Below the pieces are notes generated by a model that saw only the letters and a list, made by a program, of their open reading frames with translations, searched no databases and had not been told where the DNA came from. Source: Favolaschia claudopus (lineage: Eukaryota; Basidiomycota; Agaricomycetes; Agaricales; Mycenaceae). Taken from it: DNA of 64,000 bases. The stretch lies in NCBI GenBank assembly GCA_037176885.1, contig JAWWNJ010000022.1:1054001-1118000 (forward strand). The letters run 5' to 3'. Shown here piece by piece: positions 23,501 to 35,530 of this stretch (positions within the stretch are counted from its first letter, which is position 1; each line of letters opens with the position of its first letter). The position numbers and the translations under genes are program-made.

Positions 23501-25969
23501 GGTCGTCCTCCGCAAGTTGGACATTCGGCGTCGCTGGCGCCGATGCCGCATGACTGTAGGGCGTGTCCCCAGGCGAAGGCGGAAGCAGCTCCGGTATCGC
23601 GTTCATCATATGGTGCATTTCCGGCCCCGGCGTAAACACGTTACTACCAGCCCAATCACCATGCAATCCATGCTGCGCTGGACTCTCCGCAAACAACGGC
23701 GGCGACATACCGGGCAAGCCTCCGAAGCTGAGAGGTGCCGGCCCCGCAGCAGGCGTGAGCCCCGAAGTAAAATGATGTTGCTCCGTCATCGACGTAGCCG
23801 TTTCGCTTGTGAGAGGAAGCGGCGCATGGGGTACCACAGGGTGGTCGAAAAAGCTGAAATCGTCCTCTGTGAAATCAGCATCGTAATCCATTAGAGACGC
23901 TTCTCGCTGCCGGTCAGTCCCAGCGCCGCTCATGGAGAAGTTCATGCCCATGCCCATGTCAATCATGCCGCTCATGGAACCAAAATCGTTCATAGCCATG
24001 TCAATGTCCATGTATGACTGGTCGCCGAAGGGATCGAAAGTCTGGGGCTGCTGCTGCTGGACCTGAACAGGCGGCTGTTGTGGTGGCACGACGGCAGGAG
24101 GGAGTGTCGTCGGCTGGGGGGCAGCAGGAACAATGGGCGGACCGGTAGAGGTCACAGGTGACGTCCGACCATCATTTAGCGGGACAACCAAGGGCGTATC
24201 CGCTTGAGGAGGCGAGGGGTAAAAGGCAGTCGGACCTTGACCCACTTGTTGTTGGCTAGCACTTGCCGCCGGCTGAGAGACTGTAGGCGGGGCAGAGGCT
24301 ATTGCAGACTGTGGAGTGGCGGGAGGAACAGAGGTAGGTGTTGCAGCAGGATTGGTCACACTTGTAGTTCCGGAGGTGCTGGCTCTTCCCAATCGAGGAG
24401 AACCACCATCCCGTTCGCGCTCTCGCCTCAAGCGTTCACGCTCTTTTTCGCGCTCCTTCGTCACAGCATCAACATATCCGTTTACCTCTGCCGCGGTGTG
24501 ACGCAATCCCCGAGAGCGCGACCGAGTGAAAGCGCGAAATGCACGCAAAGCGTGCGGCGCTGGTGTGGCTGGACATGACGACGGCCGAAACGGACTCTGA
24601 AGGCGAGTTTGGGTAGAGGGCGAAAAGAGTGACGGGGGAGGGGCGGCCGTACTTACTTGAGGCGAAGGCTGCAATTGTGCTGGAAGCTCGGGAATATACG
24701 CGAGCGGCTCACGCCTTCCGGCCCAACATGCCAGGGTTGCTGTCGAGCAAGGAACAAAAGAGAGGCAGAGACTGCTCGGGTAGATTATAGTGATCCCCTT
24801 GTCCTCACCCTGCTTGTTCTCCACGCTTATCCATGCAATTATAAATTTGGTCTCCTGCCTTTCGGTGGAATTTTTGGAAGAAAACCAGTGATCATCGGCA
24901 TCTTCCTCGACATCCCATCCGCTGACACCCAAACCGCGGAGAGAGTCGTGGAATTGTCGTCGAAGACCTGACGTAGGGCCAGAGTAGGACGCAAGATAGA
25001 ATGCCGGTGTTCCGTGTGGAAGTAGTATGATAGGCGCGCCTTGAGCGAGCGGCCGGCCAGGACCATGGGGCAACACGAGAAACGGTGTCGTATGAAGTTG
25101 TGGGTGAACTATTAGCTGCGGTGCGGGGGAAGAAGACAGATCTATTTGCAGCTGACAGTATATGAGAGGCCGGCAGGAGGCGTGGGCGTCCCATCCCTTG
25201 CTCCATTCGGTGGAACTAGGCGGTGGGTCAAGGAGAAACCCTCCCTTTAGACCCTTGGCCAGCCTTTTGCGGCCGCTTTGGCGGGAATTTGAAGCGTCCG
25301 AGATATCGGAAACGAGACGTAGACGGATGGCTTGTAGAAAATGGCTGTACACAAGTCGCAAAGATTGACGGGGTAAATGGTGTTGAGATGTAGGGGAGGA
25401 AGGCTCTGAGCAACTAGAGCAAGGTGTTGCCAGGTCGGCACACGATGAGCAACAGGGATAGATATCCGAAGGAGCAAAAGATATTCTTGATGTGGCTAGA
25501 GGTAAAAATAGTCAGTCAACCAGAGAGAATAGACCATGACCAGAGAGAAGGAAGCTCTCCGTAGCGGAGTGAATAGCAAGTCATCACAAATTTGTGGTAG
25601 AGCAGACAGAAGTAGGGAAACCGATTGAACGAACTTACCAATTAAGCCATCGAAATGAAGTGAAGTGAGCTCCGTTGGGTCTTCGCCCTGCTTTCCTATG
25701 CAGAAAGCATACATGCAAGAGTCCGTCCCCCTTATATGTACACTCGTTAGAATAGAGTGAGTGAGCGTCGCCGATCCACTTTGATTCCGGGCAACCACTT
25801 CTCTCCTGGCCACTTCCAGGATATCACTGTAAGCTCTTGAATGCGAGCTTGGACCTGCCAGCGGAGAGTAGATGGAGCAAGAGATCAAGGCATCTTTGGG
25901 GAGTGAGATAGAGTATGAGAGTAGCTTGTCCGACGCTGCTAAGCGTGGCGTAGGCGTCCTAATAGACAT
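20534..25969 (-). CDS. SSN2: Mediator complex subunit 13 (MED13/SSN2)
   Basis: Largest subunit of the Cdk8 kinase module of Mediator, which links the module to core Mediator and mostly represses RNA polymerase II transcription. Start ATG at 25967-25969; stop at 20534. The N-terminal exon (LLSYSISLPKDALISCSIYSP, then SCMYAFCIGKQ) fits the Med13 N-terminal domain. A very large central exon encodes a long disordered region rich in Pro, Ser, Thr and Gln, including a Met/Asp/Gly-rich stretch and the conserved short block GLSFGIFDPIPFAQSHRVADGKY with the neighbouring YVVGKFALPSPPPESDDE. The C-terminal exons carry the MED13 PIWI-like/C-terminal domain: SNVVFYVVTPH, LQAHEEFQSIFQFVP, PLRRYFHDPAYTLA, YSFSECGKWILCACVD, SWRIVFSKLGAMSVVD and GLTLGFVPES. 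Overall architecture and length match the family. Upstream neighbour is on the same strand. Confidence 0.9.
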
Positions 25970-26382
25970 TGTGGTGGTAGAGAACAGCGAGGAGAGGTGT
26001 GCGTAAGGAAAAACTGCGGTGCTTCACAGACGGCGCAAGTGGTAGAGTCACCGCTGAGCAAAAGATAAGGCCATGCACGGTGTCCGACGCCGACGTCGCT
26101 CGAGAGCCCCAGACAGTGGTTTCCGATTTCGGACTTGAGCGGAAGTATTTGACAGTTCACGTGGAGTTTCCTATTTTGGGCCATTCTGCGAATTCTCGTT
26201 CGCGAATCGCGGTCCAACTCAAAGATCCGCTCGATGTTTTCTCGGTTGGAGGACAAAAATTATGGATCTATTATGTATGTACGTACAAAAGGACAAACGC
26301 TGTCTCTCTCACTATTCCATTAAAGAGAGCAGGAGGCGATCAAATCTCCGCTGGGCTCCTGGCTCCCAGGGCCCAAGCGTGA

Positions 26383-27492
26383 TCAAGCCCTAGCTGCCAC
26401 TGGTTGTGGCGTTCTCGCCTTCTGATTATCTGCGAATTGGCGGAGAAGAGAATCTTTACGGCGTTTTAGTGCATCGATAGTTGCTTGCTGTGCGGCAAAA
26501 TCCTGCGCTATCTTCTTGAGGGTCTGTTCATGGTCGTTTATCTCAATTCTATGAGAGCGGATTGAGAGTTTGAGCCACGAGTACTACGGGAAAGGAAGAT
26601 TTCAGTTTAGGATCGCCACCGTAGATTCAAAGAATGGAGAAGGGTGTACGTACTTGAGTCTCCAACCGAACGTTCTCGAATTCATTCACAAACCTTTGCA
26701 GCTGGGTCTGGAGAGTCGGTGTTTGGTGCTTGTTTAGCGTCAACTCCTCCAGGAAATCATTTAGCACGCTGTAGAAGCGATTGACCATGAGTTTTAGGAT
26801 GTGCGGAAACTCGCCGGAGAGACGTACTGAATAAGCTTGTCAACCGTCTTGGCGTGCTTTTCGTGCCATTCTTCTTCGTCGCAGGAGGCCATAGGTCCAC
26901 ACTTGTGATGTTGGCTATGAAACTGAGGCATAGCCAGTAAATCGGTGAAGATTTCCGCCAGTCTACCGCAGCTCCGACAGCATTCTTCGACCGATAGGAA
27001 CTCTGAGCATTCTTGGAGGCACTGAGAGAGTAACATGAACTTCTCGAAGGTCAAAAAGAGCTGATTCAAGCAGACCTGAAGCATAAAATGTGTTCTGCTA
27101 AGGCATTGATTAATGAGATGTGTGGTGCGGTGCGACTGAGCATCCCAGCGGACAGCCAGTGGATCCATTGGTGGGGTGGATAAGGCATTCGGAGGCGCGA
27201 ACGCATCAGATAAGTGGTTGTTGTTGAAGGGGGTAAAGAAATCAGGGATCACACTGGCAAAGGTCGAGTACGGTCGTTCTTGATCTGTATGCTGGCCACC
27301 AGGAGCAATGGATGTATGAGGACCACCCCCGAATATTTCATCGGGAGCAACAGAAGGGCGATGATGACCGGAAGAGCGTCGGGGCAGTTCCGGTCCTTTG
27401 CCTCTTCTGTCCATCTTCGCGTCCTCAACGATTTGAACCCGTTTGGTTGGGGCACCGCTGCGAGGCTCGGGCGTAGGTGTTACTTCAGCCAT
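26383..27492 (-). CDS. Hypothetical protein with disordered N-terminus and helical C-terminus
   Basis: Start ATG at 27490-27492, stop at 26383-26385. The first 100 residues are disordered and basic/Pro-rich (MAEVTPTPEPRSGAPTKRVQ). A helical middle part contains CLNQLFLTFEKFMLLSQCLQ and several Cys/His (EECCRSCGRL, QHHKCGP), but the spacing does not match a zinc finger I know. The C-terminal exon, after introns near 26590-26650 and 26800, is a predicted coiled coil (HRIEINDHEQTLKKIAQDF then QQATIDALKRRKDSLLRQ) ending in PVAARA. No family recognised. It might be a small scaffold or cytoskeletal adaptor, but this is a guess from helicity only. Same strand as MED13, about 410 bp upstream of it. 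Confidence 0.7.
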
Positions 27493-28296
27493 CTGGATTC
27501 CGCAAAAAAAGTGTAGTGACGATGGTTTCTGTCCAGCAGTTCTTTAAATGCAATTTTGTATTGGTAGCTACTGCTCGAGATTGGGCGATCTGTGGGTCCA
27601 TGATGCATTGCGATACAAGGTTGCCAGCAACGAAAACAAAAGGACGGAGGCTTGAACAAGGCCCCAAGAATGACAGAAGACAATAGAACAATGGCACAGA
27701 GACAACAAGGTCTTCTTGTACTTCAAATTACCAGAGTTGGGCATAGAGCGGGGCGTGGCCAGCGTCTAGTCAGGCTAGCCATTATGTGGGAATTGTAGTG
27801 CCGCTGCGTTATGCTACTTGGCATCCAGGAACATTTCGAGAATATTGTTTACGCGTCAAAGCCAGCAGTTGGACGATGAACGGTAATGGAGAGATGCAGT
27901 GTTGTCACATATTAGTGTGACATAATCACACGCCCACCTGACGTGACAGCTGGTGTCTTGCCGAAGATGCCAGCATCGAATTACCTCAGCCTGTTTATCC
28001 TTTTCCGGAATCCGAGTCTTTCCTTCTGACTCTACGACCGTTGTTGAAAATTCTGAAGAGTTCTGGGAAAATCTTCCCAACATTCTGAACTTTGAACAAG
28101 TCTGGCATCTCCCTCGCTTTCTGGGCCAACTTTTCCGGCCAATCTGAAAAAATTCGCAAGATTTGCACATACCTGGAAGAACGTACACCCAGGGCATCCT
28201 TTACCCAGCAGAAGAACTAAGAAACACCATAGAATCATTCCTTTGTCACCTCTGGAGCAATTCGCCCACGTCATTTCCCGCATAATCTTAACGACC
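27493..28296. other. Divergent intergenic region
   Basis: About 800 bp between the start of the minus-strand coiled-coil gene and the start of the plus-strand pseudouridine synthase gene. It should contain both promoters. Open frames are short and overlap on both strands; no domain was recognised. Confidence 0.5.
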
Positions 28297-30775
28297 ATGG
28301 ATCCAGAGAACCATCCTTCAATCTCTACAATTCCCGTGCCTCTGGGGTTGAAAAAGGTGCAGCCGTACTGGTATCCGTATACCACGATGGCCAAGGGACG
28401 CTGGCTCAATCGGGAGCTACTCGAAGTTGTGTCGACGGAATTCAGAGACCGATCGATGGAATATTATGTGAGTTTTTTGACCAGGACGTCGAAGATTTTG
28501 GAAACAGCTGTCACCCTAATTGACTAAATATAATACAGAGATATGCCTTGGAATCCGGTGTTACCACTGTGAATGGCAAGATTGCGCGTCCTGAAACTAT
28601 CATCAAGAACGGTGATCGTATTGAGTATGCACCATATGTGCCGACGAGATTGAGAGTGAACGTATTCTGCCAGAAACATTGTTCACCGCCATGAACCGCC
28701 GGTCACCTCAACACCCGTAAAAATTCTCCATCACGATGTAGAACGGGAGTTCGTCGTCATAGACAAACCTGGCAGCATCGTTCGTCCGTCGAATTTTGTG
28801 CTTCTATTCACTCTCGTCTTACAATGCCGTCTTTGAGCCTATCCATGGAACTGGTAGATATTTCAAGAACACCCTCATAGAGATCCTGCAGGACGAATTC
28901 GATCTCAAAACTTATCGTGAGTTTCATCGACCTCGTCAATTACCGTCTTATCAACAAGTAAATCTAGCTGTGAACAGACTGGATCGACTCACATCCGGGC
29001 TCATGATTTTACCATTGTCGTCGAAGTGTGCAAACAAAATGGCTAGGGAATTCGAAGTGAATACGGTGCACAAGGACTACGTGGCCAGATGCAAGGGTAA
29101 ATTTACCGAGTATGTTCACTGCTAATCGATTTCTCGAATGAACTGAGCACCCCCCAAGTGAGGAGGTCACCTGCAAGGAACCCCTCATCACCTTGGACAG
29201 GCAGATGGGTCTTAATATCGTCCATCCCGAGGGGAAGGTGCGCCGGGTCGACGACCCTCTTCCTATACGCTCTGACTTTCATTAGCCCGCCCAAACGGTT
29301 TTCAAACTCATTCGGTACGATGCCAACACCGATACCAGCGTCGTTCTTTGTGAGCTATCCTCCGCGTATCTGTCAGCCCCAGCTTATATCTTCAGGCACC
29401 CCACTCACAGGGCGCTGTACGTCCGGACCTTCTCTGGACGTAGTCTCTCATTGAATTTTTGTTTTCGAATTAATAGCGCACCAGATACGGGTTCATCTGC
29501 AGTTCCTCGGACATCCCATTGCTAATGACCCAGTGTACTCCGAGAAGAGAATTTGGGTAGGGTTACATTTTCCATTCCTCCTGCTTTCATTTCATTTCAT
29601 GAAACATGGCTAGGGCGAAGGTCTTGGGAGAGGCGGCATCGATACCACTCCGAGCCAGGAGCGAACGGCGCCGGTCCCCCCGCCGCATCTCCAGCAGCAT
29701 ACAGAAGCCACCGGTAACCCGGAATCATTGACCAAGGTCGTGCTGTCAGAATCAGGTGCCGAGAATCCTTTGGCCGTCCCATACCCCAAGCTCCTTCCGC
29801 GCGAAACTGGGGAGGATATCGGCATGGGCTCTCCCGTACCGTTATCTAGCGAGGCAGTAGGGGTTATCACGCGGTTGAGGAATATGAAGGTCAGCCGGCT
29901 ATCTGGCGCTGCTGCTCTGTATCACTGTATGAATGACCTTCGGTGATTAACAGGACGAGGATGAAGACTGGGGCCGTTGGCGCGACGTCGTTTTCCGAGC
30001 CAAAGGAGCTTTAGCACCGGCTAATATGAAGATAAAGCAATATCCACAGAACAAGCGGAGGCGGGGGAGGGCGGAATTTGTTGATTTTATCACCGAAACC
30101 CCAATTGCGGGTGTTTCGGAGAGCAGCACGACGGTCGAGTCCAGTTCTTCGGCACTTCCCGAGGCGAGAACACCTGAGGCTGCTTCCGATGCAGGCCGCG
30201 TTTCCGCTCTTGCAATTGTAGAGTCTTCGCCGTTGGTCCCTTTAGCCACTGCAGATCCAGTTGTCTCTGTCGTCTCGCATCAGGCACCTGAGGCTAGCTT
30301 GCCCTCAGAAGAAACCGCGGTCTCAAGCAATAACAGCGGCCTGCCGTCCAGTTTGAGCACCGCTACCGAGGAGTCTATTTCGCCCTTTCCCGCCACAACA
30401 ACGACTCCGTCAGGAGACGAAGATATTCCACGGCTTTCATCTCCTTCCGAAACTCCCCCACCACCCCCCGCTCAACCGGGCACTACGCCACCTTCCGAAG
30501 CCGAAGTCTCCTCCGCCCCCCCGCAGCCACCGCAGCTTACATTGGCCGAAGCAATTGAACGGGCAACTGAGATGGAAGCCAACGCACAAGCCAGCACAGT
30601 AGCGTTGTCGGAGAATTCATTTTGCCCCGAATGCTACCTCCCGCTGCACCCGGATCCCAAACCCGAGAAGCTTTATATATTTTTGCATGCGCTCAAGTAT
30701 ACGACGAGCCTGGGTACGTTTGAGACGCCTATGCCCGAATGGGCTGCAGAAGGGTGGGAGTGGGACCGGTCGTAG
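28297..30775 (+). CDS. PUS9: RluA-family tRNA pseudouridine synthase (PUS8/PUS9 type)
   Basis: Isomerises uridine to pseudouridine in tRNA, by analogy at U32. Start ATG at 28297 ([13 protein letters not shown]); stop at 30773-30775. The N-terminus has the family block [20 protein letters not shown] and an S4-like segment ([15 protein letters not shown]). Catalytic core, joined over several introns: [33 protein letters not shown] with the catalytic Asp, [37 protein letters not shown] and [13 protein letters not shown]. After a Ser/Pro/Thr/Glu-rich linker of some 200 residues the protein ends with a conserved-looking module: [20 protein letters not shown] and [20 protein letters not shown]. There is no deaminase domain, so it is PUS9-like rather than the bifunctional yeast RIB2. 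Cytosolic or mitochondrial targeting cannot be told. Confidence 0.9.
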
Positions 30776-31628
30776 CTGTATAGTTCGGGGGTGGTGCGCG
30801 TTTTGGCTCCCATTTGCTTTGATTGTCAGGTCCGACGAGCACAATATTGACAAGGATGTCGACTTACAGTATCACGATGCACAGCTCGTATTGATTGACC
30901 GAACCTTCTCCCGTTTTCTATTTGTCAACCCGAAAGCGCAAGACCTGCCTGAGAAGATTGGGCACATCCGCGTTGACCATCGCAGCGTCCGTGCTCAGCG
31001 CGCAATTCTAGTCCGAATGGTTCATTGCGACACGCCGTTGACACAAAAATTCAAGACTTCAACCTCTATACGTACCTTTGTCCGCACTACGGGCACTTTC
31101 ACCGATCGCAGTTGCTTAAACGAACCTACTTTCTAAATCCGCCTGGTATTGCCCAACGGGCCGCAAGTATCTTCTCTATTCTTCTCTATGAGCTGTCGTC
31201 AATGACCAGCGAGAGTCGTTTCTTTCTCCGTCGGAATGCATTCTCCGAGGCCTTTCTTGTGCCTTGGTTCAGCACCCCTCCGTCCAGACTAGGAAGTCTT
31301 GCTCCCTCTTGATACATCACGGCACCGAGGGTTTGCTTCCCGCTTCTTCAAGTTCTTTCTTGGACAGCATGCGCCACTGGAATACCCAAATTTTGCCAGT
31401 GGCCACGGATACGACTAAAGGAAGGACACCTGTTGTAGGATCTTGCGTCATGCGCTTTGGATCAACTCTTTGCCGCCTTGATTGCTTTCGGTCTTGAATT
31501 CATTATACGCCAGCCAGCACGGCTCGGATATGGCAAGCAAGGACTGTCCCTTTATCGCATGATTCTACCGCGGATATAAAATGCTCGAAGGAACCGACGA
31601 ACGGTACAGTTCCTTGTGGTCCCCTCCG
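30776..31628. other. Intergenic region with P450 promoter
   Basis: 850 bp between tandem plus-strand genes. The open frames at 30687-31136 and 31025-31312 do not resemble a known protein and do not splice to either neighbour. Close to the P450 gene, a TATA-like GATATAAA lies at about 31573. Confidence 0.5.
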
Positions 31629-33958
31629 ATGCAGCTTTTACTCTCCATTGCTTGTCTGGTCGGTTTACTTGTGTGCTATGCAACATACAGGCACTTGAGG
31701 CGTATTTCGATCGCGGATGTGCCCGGTCCCAAACCATCTTCATGGATATTAGGTGCGTACTTCTCGCGACCTCAACCTAAAGCCAGTGCTCACATCGACC
31801 CAGGAAATATGCCCGAGTTGTTTGGGGGCGAAGTAGGAGAGGTAGCTTTATAACCAGTTTCGACTGGAACCGGTCTCAAAATTTCCCAGGTCGAATTCAA
31901 ATGGCAGGAGATCTACGGTGGTGTTGTCAAAGTCAAGGGTCCTTTTGGGGTCATCTCTTCCACTCCGACATGGAATCTCTACTCATGGTTGTTGCAGGAA
32001 GACCGACTCCTTGTCACGGATCCCAAGGCTCTGCAATATATCTACCAGACCGCAGGATATCGCTTTCACAAGCAGGCAGAGCGCAAAGAACTAACCAGGC
32101 TGATCAGGTACTGTACAGACTACCCTTGTGCTCTGAACTGCCTACTGAATCTTCGTTAGTGGTCGAGGAATCTTATGGGCAGATGGTACGCAGGCAACTA
32201 ATCTGAGACAAAACTGACCCATAGATCAGGGCACGACCATAAACGACACAAAAAAGTGATGCTTCCAGCCTTCTCGACACCTGAAATGAAAGCACTTGTG
32301 CCTCTTTTCTTCTCGTACGCCGCTCAGGTACATGTTGGCGAGGTGCCTAAACTTTATCGAACCCCTCTGAATCCTTTTCAAGATCAGCGCGAAGTGGAAG
32401 GATATCATCGGCGCTGCTGCGGACCAGTCAGCGGTGTTGGACATTACTGGGTACAGTGTGCACCTATCTTGTTCACTGCATCATATCGAACTTGCTTTAG
32501 ATGGGTGGCGCGCGCAACCCTTGATGCGATGGGAGAAGGTAAGCGGACAGTGTGGATAGTCCACCCGACTGAAAGGATTTCCCAGCCGCTTTCGATTATC
32601 AGTTCGGCGCCATGGAGAATGCAGACAATGTGGTCGGCAAGGCGTGGCATGGTGTATTGTAAGTTGTTTCTTTGTCCCAGGTAAATTGGCATCCATAATC
32701 GTCCGTTGTAGTATGGACACCTTTGGATCGCCATCTGCTGCGAGTTTGCTGGGGCTTAGCTTGTTACAATATATCCCTCGATTTATACGCGAATTCTTGG
32801 TCGATAACATTCCCTCTCGAGGGTTGCAGCATGTCCGCTATACCGCGAAAGTCACCACAACTGTGGCTCGAGAACTAGTGGCGTCCAAATCAGCCGCGCT
32901 TCTTCAGGGCAAGGGTAGTCGAGATATCATGAGCTTATTAGGTGAAGTAGATCCTCGCATTCCTTCGCACATCGCTGATTCCGCTCCCCAAGTCAAAGCA
33001 AATGTCTCGGAAAACGAGCAAACGAAGCTCAACGAGGACGAGCTTCTATCGCAGATGAGGACCATAATAATGGCAGGCCACGAAAGTTTGTTGCGAGAGC
33101 TTTGTATTAGCTTCCCTCGCTGACCCAGCTATCAGCCACGGCCAACAGTTTCAGCTGGGCAGTCCTCGAACTCGCATTGCACCCTGAGATCCAATCAAGA
33201 CTGCGAAGCGAGATACGCAGCATGGAGCGTACAGTTCGAGCTCGAGGGAGCTTCGAGTTTACCCCCACAGACATCGAGTCCATGCCTTATCTATTGGCAG
33301 TTGTAAAGGTTCGTATCGCTTCAGCCTCGCCGCTACCATTGAAATGAGCATCAAAACAGGAAGTCCTTCGCTTCCACCCGGTTTCATTCAACAACTTTAG
33401 GCAAAGCGCAACGGACGATGTGCTCCCTCTCTCCCGGCCACTAACGCTGCGATCCGGTGAAGTGATCAATGAACTGCCGGTGCCTAAAGGCCAGAAGGTT
33501 ATCATCTCCATCGCGGCGTATAATCGCAACAAGGACGTTTTCGGGGCTGACGCGCATACTTTTAATCCTGAACGGTGGCTAAACGGCGCGATGCGCAAAC
33601 CAGAGGCACCAGTCGGGGCTTACGCTAATCTGTAAGCCACCTTGTTAGCCTAGGTGGTCCAAGCTTAACGCTCCCAGGCTCACTTTTTCTGGAGGCGTAA
33701 GGACATGCATCGGATGGCGATTGGCGTGGGTTACCGGTCCTCATCTCTCTGGAACCAACTCATAATTTGTTCAGGGTTCTCGAGCTGCAGGCGTTTTTGA
33801 TCGAGCTCGTCGGTAGCTTCGAATTCTCGCCCGCACCTTCTGGCACACGCGTTCGGAGGGAGGCGTGTGTGGTGATGTGTCCGGCTTTGGAGGGCGAGAG
33901 GGACAAAGGAGTGCAGCTGCCGTTGACAGTAAGGGCCGCGTCTACGGAGTATGATTAG
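31629..33958 (+). CDS. Cytochrome P450 monooxygenase
   Basis: Haem-thiolate monooxygenase anchored in the ER by its N-terminus. The start at 31629 (MQLLLSIACLVGLLVCYATY) gives a clean membrane anchor followed by RHLRRISIADVPGPKP, the proline hinge. An in-frame ATG 48 nt upstream at 31581 is less likely because a TATA-like element (about 31573) directly abuts it. Landmarks: C-helix HKRHKKVMLPAFS; I-helix AGHETTANSFSW, formed by joining exons over a short intron after 33089; K-helix EVLRFHP (ExxR); AHTFNPERWL (PERF-type); and the haem loop FSGGVRTCIGWRFA with the axial Cys. Stop at 33956-33958. About ten introns. The sequence resembles basidiomycete P450s of secondary or xenobiotic metabolism, but no cluster partner genes are adjacent, so the substrate is unknown. 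Confidence 0.92.
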
Positions 33959-34184
33959 TGAACCGTCGGAGTGAAGACCATTATAGTGTTCTGTTCTTGA
34001 GCCATTCATATTATCAGCACAATGTACTCTTAGGATATACGTACTAATCGAATTGAGATCATTCAAATGATAATTTGGGTCGGCTCCAAGTCTAGATCAT
34101 TCAACGCCCCAGGTGGCCGTGAAACTCGTTCGGTCCCAATACAGTACTGATACAAGCGACGCAACGGTCATTACTAGGCACTTG

Positions 34185-35199
34185 TTAGTCGAAGAAAGAG
34201 AAGTGATACAAGCTTCTTACCTTGATAAATTTTGCCATGAATTTCCTGCAGGAACGAGTTCATGAGACGACTGAGAACAATGGGAAGCAGAAACCCAACT
34301 TGTGAAACTCTGTTCTCAAAAGGTCATTAACGAAGTGTGCAGGTTTATCTTTTGTAGAAACGGCCTGATTCTTGAATATTAGGTCTGTAAGAAGGGTCAG
34401 TTACTGCACATATTGAGGACACAACAGAATGCCGACCATCATCCCAACGCTTTTTCACCGCGAATGTGCCTGGCACAGTTGTATTGACACCGGTGGGTAC
34501 TTGTTGGCCCAGTGCAGCAGCAAGGTTGAGCAAGGGATTGCCTGTGGCAATTTCCGCTTCTCGCGACGCAGCATCGGATGCAGACTGCTCCCTCTCTATT
34601 CGAGCTTTCTCCTCTGCTCGCTCCCGCTTGATCTTTTCCAGTTCACGAAGCAGTTCCGCAGTTTCGTCGTCGTCATCGTCTTCGTCTGAGTCCGAGTCAG
34701 AGTCGCTGCTACAACTTCATTCGAGCAAGACTCGTAATGAATGAGAAATTGACATACCTATCATCCGCATCCTTGTCTTTTCCCTTTCCCTTATCCTCTG
34801 CAGCTTTACTTCCCTCGTCCTCATCGTCGTCATCCTTATCCAAGTCCAGTGACTCCTGCAGCAGCTTCCGCCGTTTATTTGCCTCCTCGTCCGCCGCTGG
34901 TGCACCCTCAACCGCTAACGGCGGTAATCCCTCCGCCTTCCTCTTTTTATTCTTGGCCTCTAACTCCGCCGCAGCCAATTCAGCGCGTAAGTCCCGCTGC
35001 TTCACTTCCGCCACCGACGTCTGGCCGACTTGACTTCGAAAGTAATACTATGTTAATTGCTGTTTGCTAAACGAGTACAAACGCACCGAAATTTCAGTTT
35101 CGTGTGCATGGCCATGTCCCGCACAGAGAACTGGCGCGAGCCGCCCTTGACATCCTTAGCCTGGGCGGGATCCCATGTTGGTCTGTGCGCTGTCGACAT
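34185..35199 (-). CDS. CWC15: Pre-mRNA splicing factor CWC15 (Cwf15)
   Basis: Component of the Prp19/NineTeen complex that stabilises the activated spliceosome. Start ATG at 35197-35199: [15 protein letters not shown] then [20 protein letters not shown], the invariant N-terminus of Cwf15. The second exon ([20 protein letters not shown]) is followed by the acidic/Lys-rich middle, then [38 protein letters not shown], and in the last exons [20 protein letters not shown], the conserved C-terminus. Reading through after KFMAKFIK gives a stop at 34185-34187; a further small intron there is possible, so the last few residues are uncertain. Length and order match the family. Confidence 0.93.
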
Positions 35200-35530
35200 G
35201 TTGGTTTGGAGAGAGTCTTCGGAGTGACGGTGTCACGCCGTCTGTCACACAATTCGCGTCCACGAAACCAAAGCGCACTTTTGCTGAATCGCGTTTTTCA
35301 GGGCGTCCTAGCGAGAAAATGCTCACAACACCTCTGACAATCTTGCCGATATCTTGAAATAATACATATTTGGTCTATCTAACAAACTGGCAGTGTGTAT
35401 ACAGGAAATCCAGACTCGAATTAGGTCGTATAAATTATAAGCAGTCCTTGAGCTCAGCCACATGTCCCTATAGTGTAGACGACCCCGCTAGCTGGCTCTA
35501 CCTCTGGTATATTCGGCACCGTTCTGCGTT
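35200..35530. other. CWC15 upstream region
   Basis: 331 bp between the CWC15 start and the stop of the next minus-strand gene; expected to hold the CWC15 promoter and the neighbour's 3' UTR. Nothing else seen. Confidence 0.5.

Noticed and set aside
31025..31312. Plus-strand open frame of 95 codons between the pseudouridine synthase and P450 genes
   Set aside because: It does not splice in phase to either neighbour and shows no domain.
31581..33958. Secondary-metabolite cluster around the P450
   Set aside because: Neighbours are housekeeping genes (pseudouridine synthase, CWC15); no synthase, transferase or regulator is adjacent.
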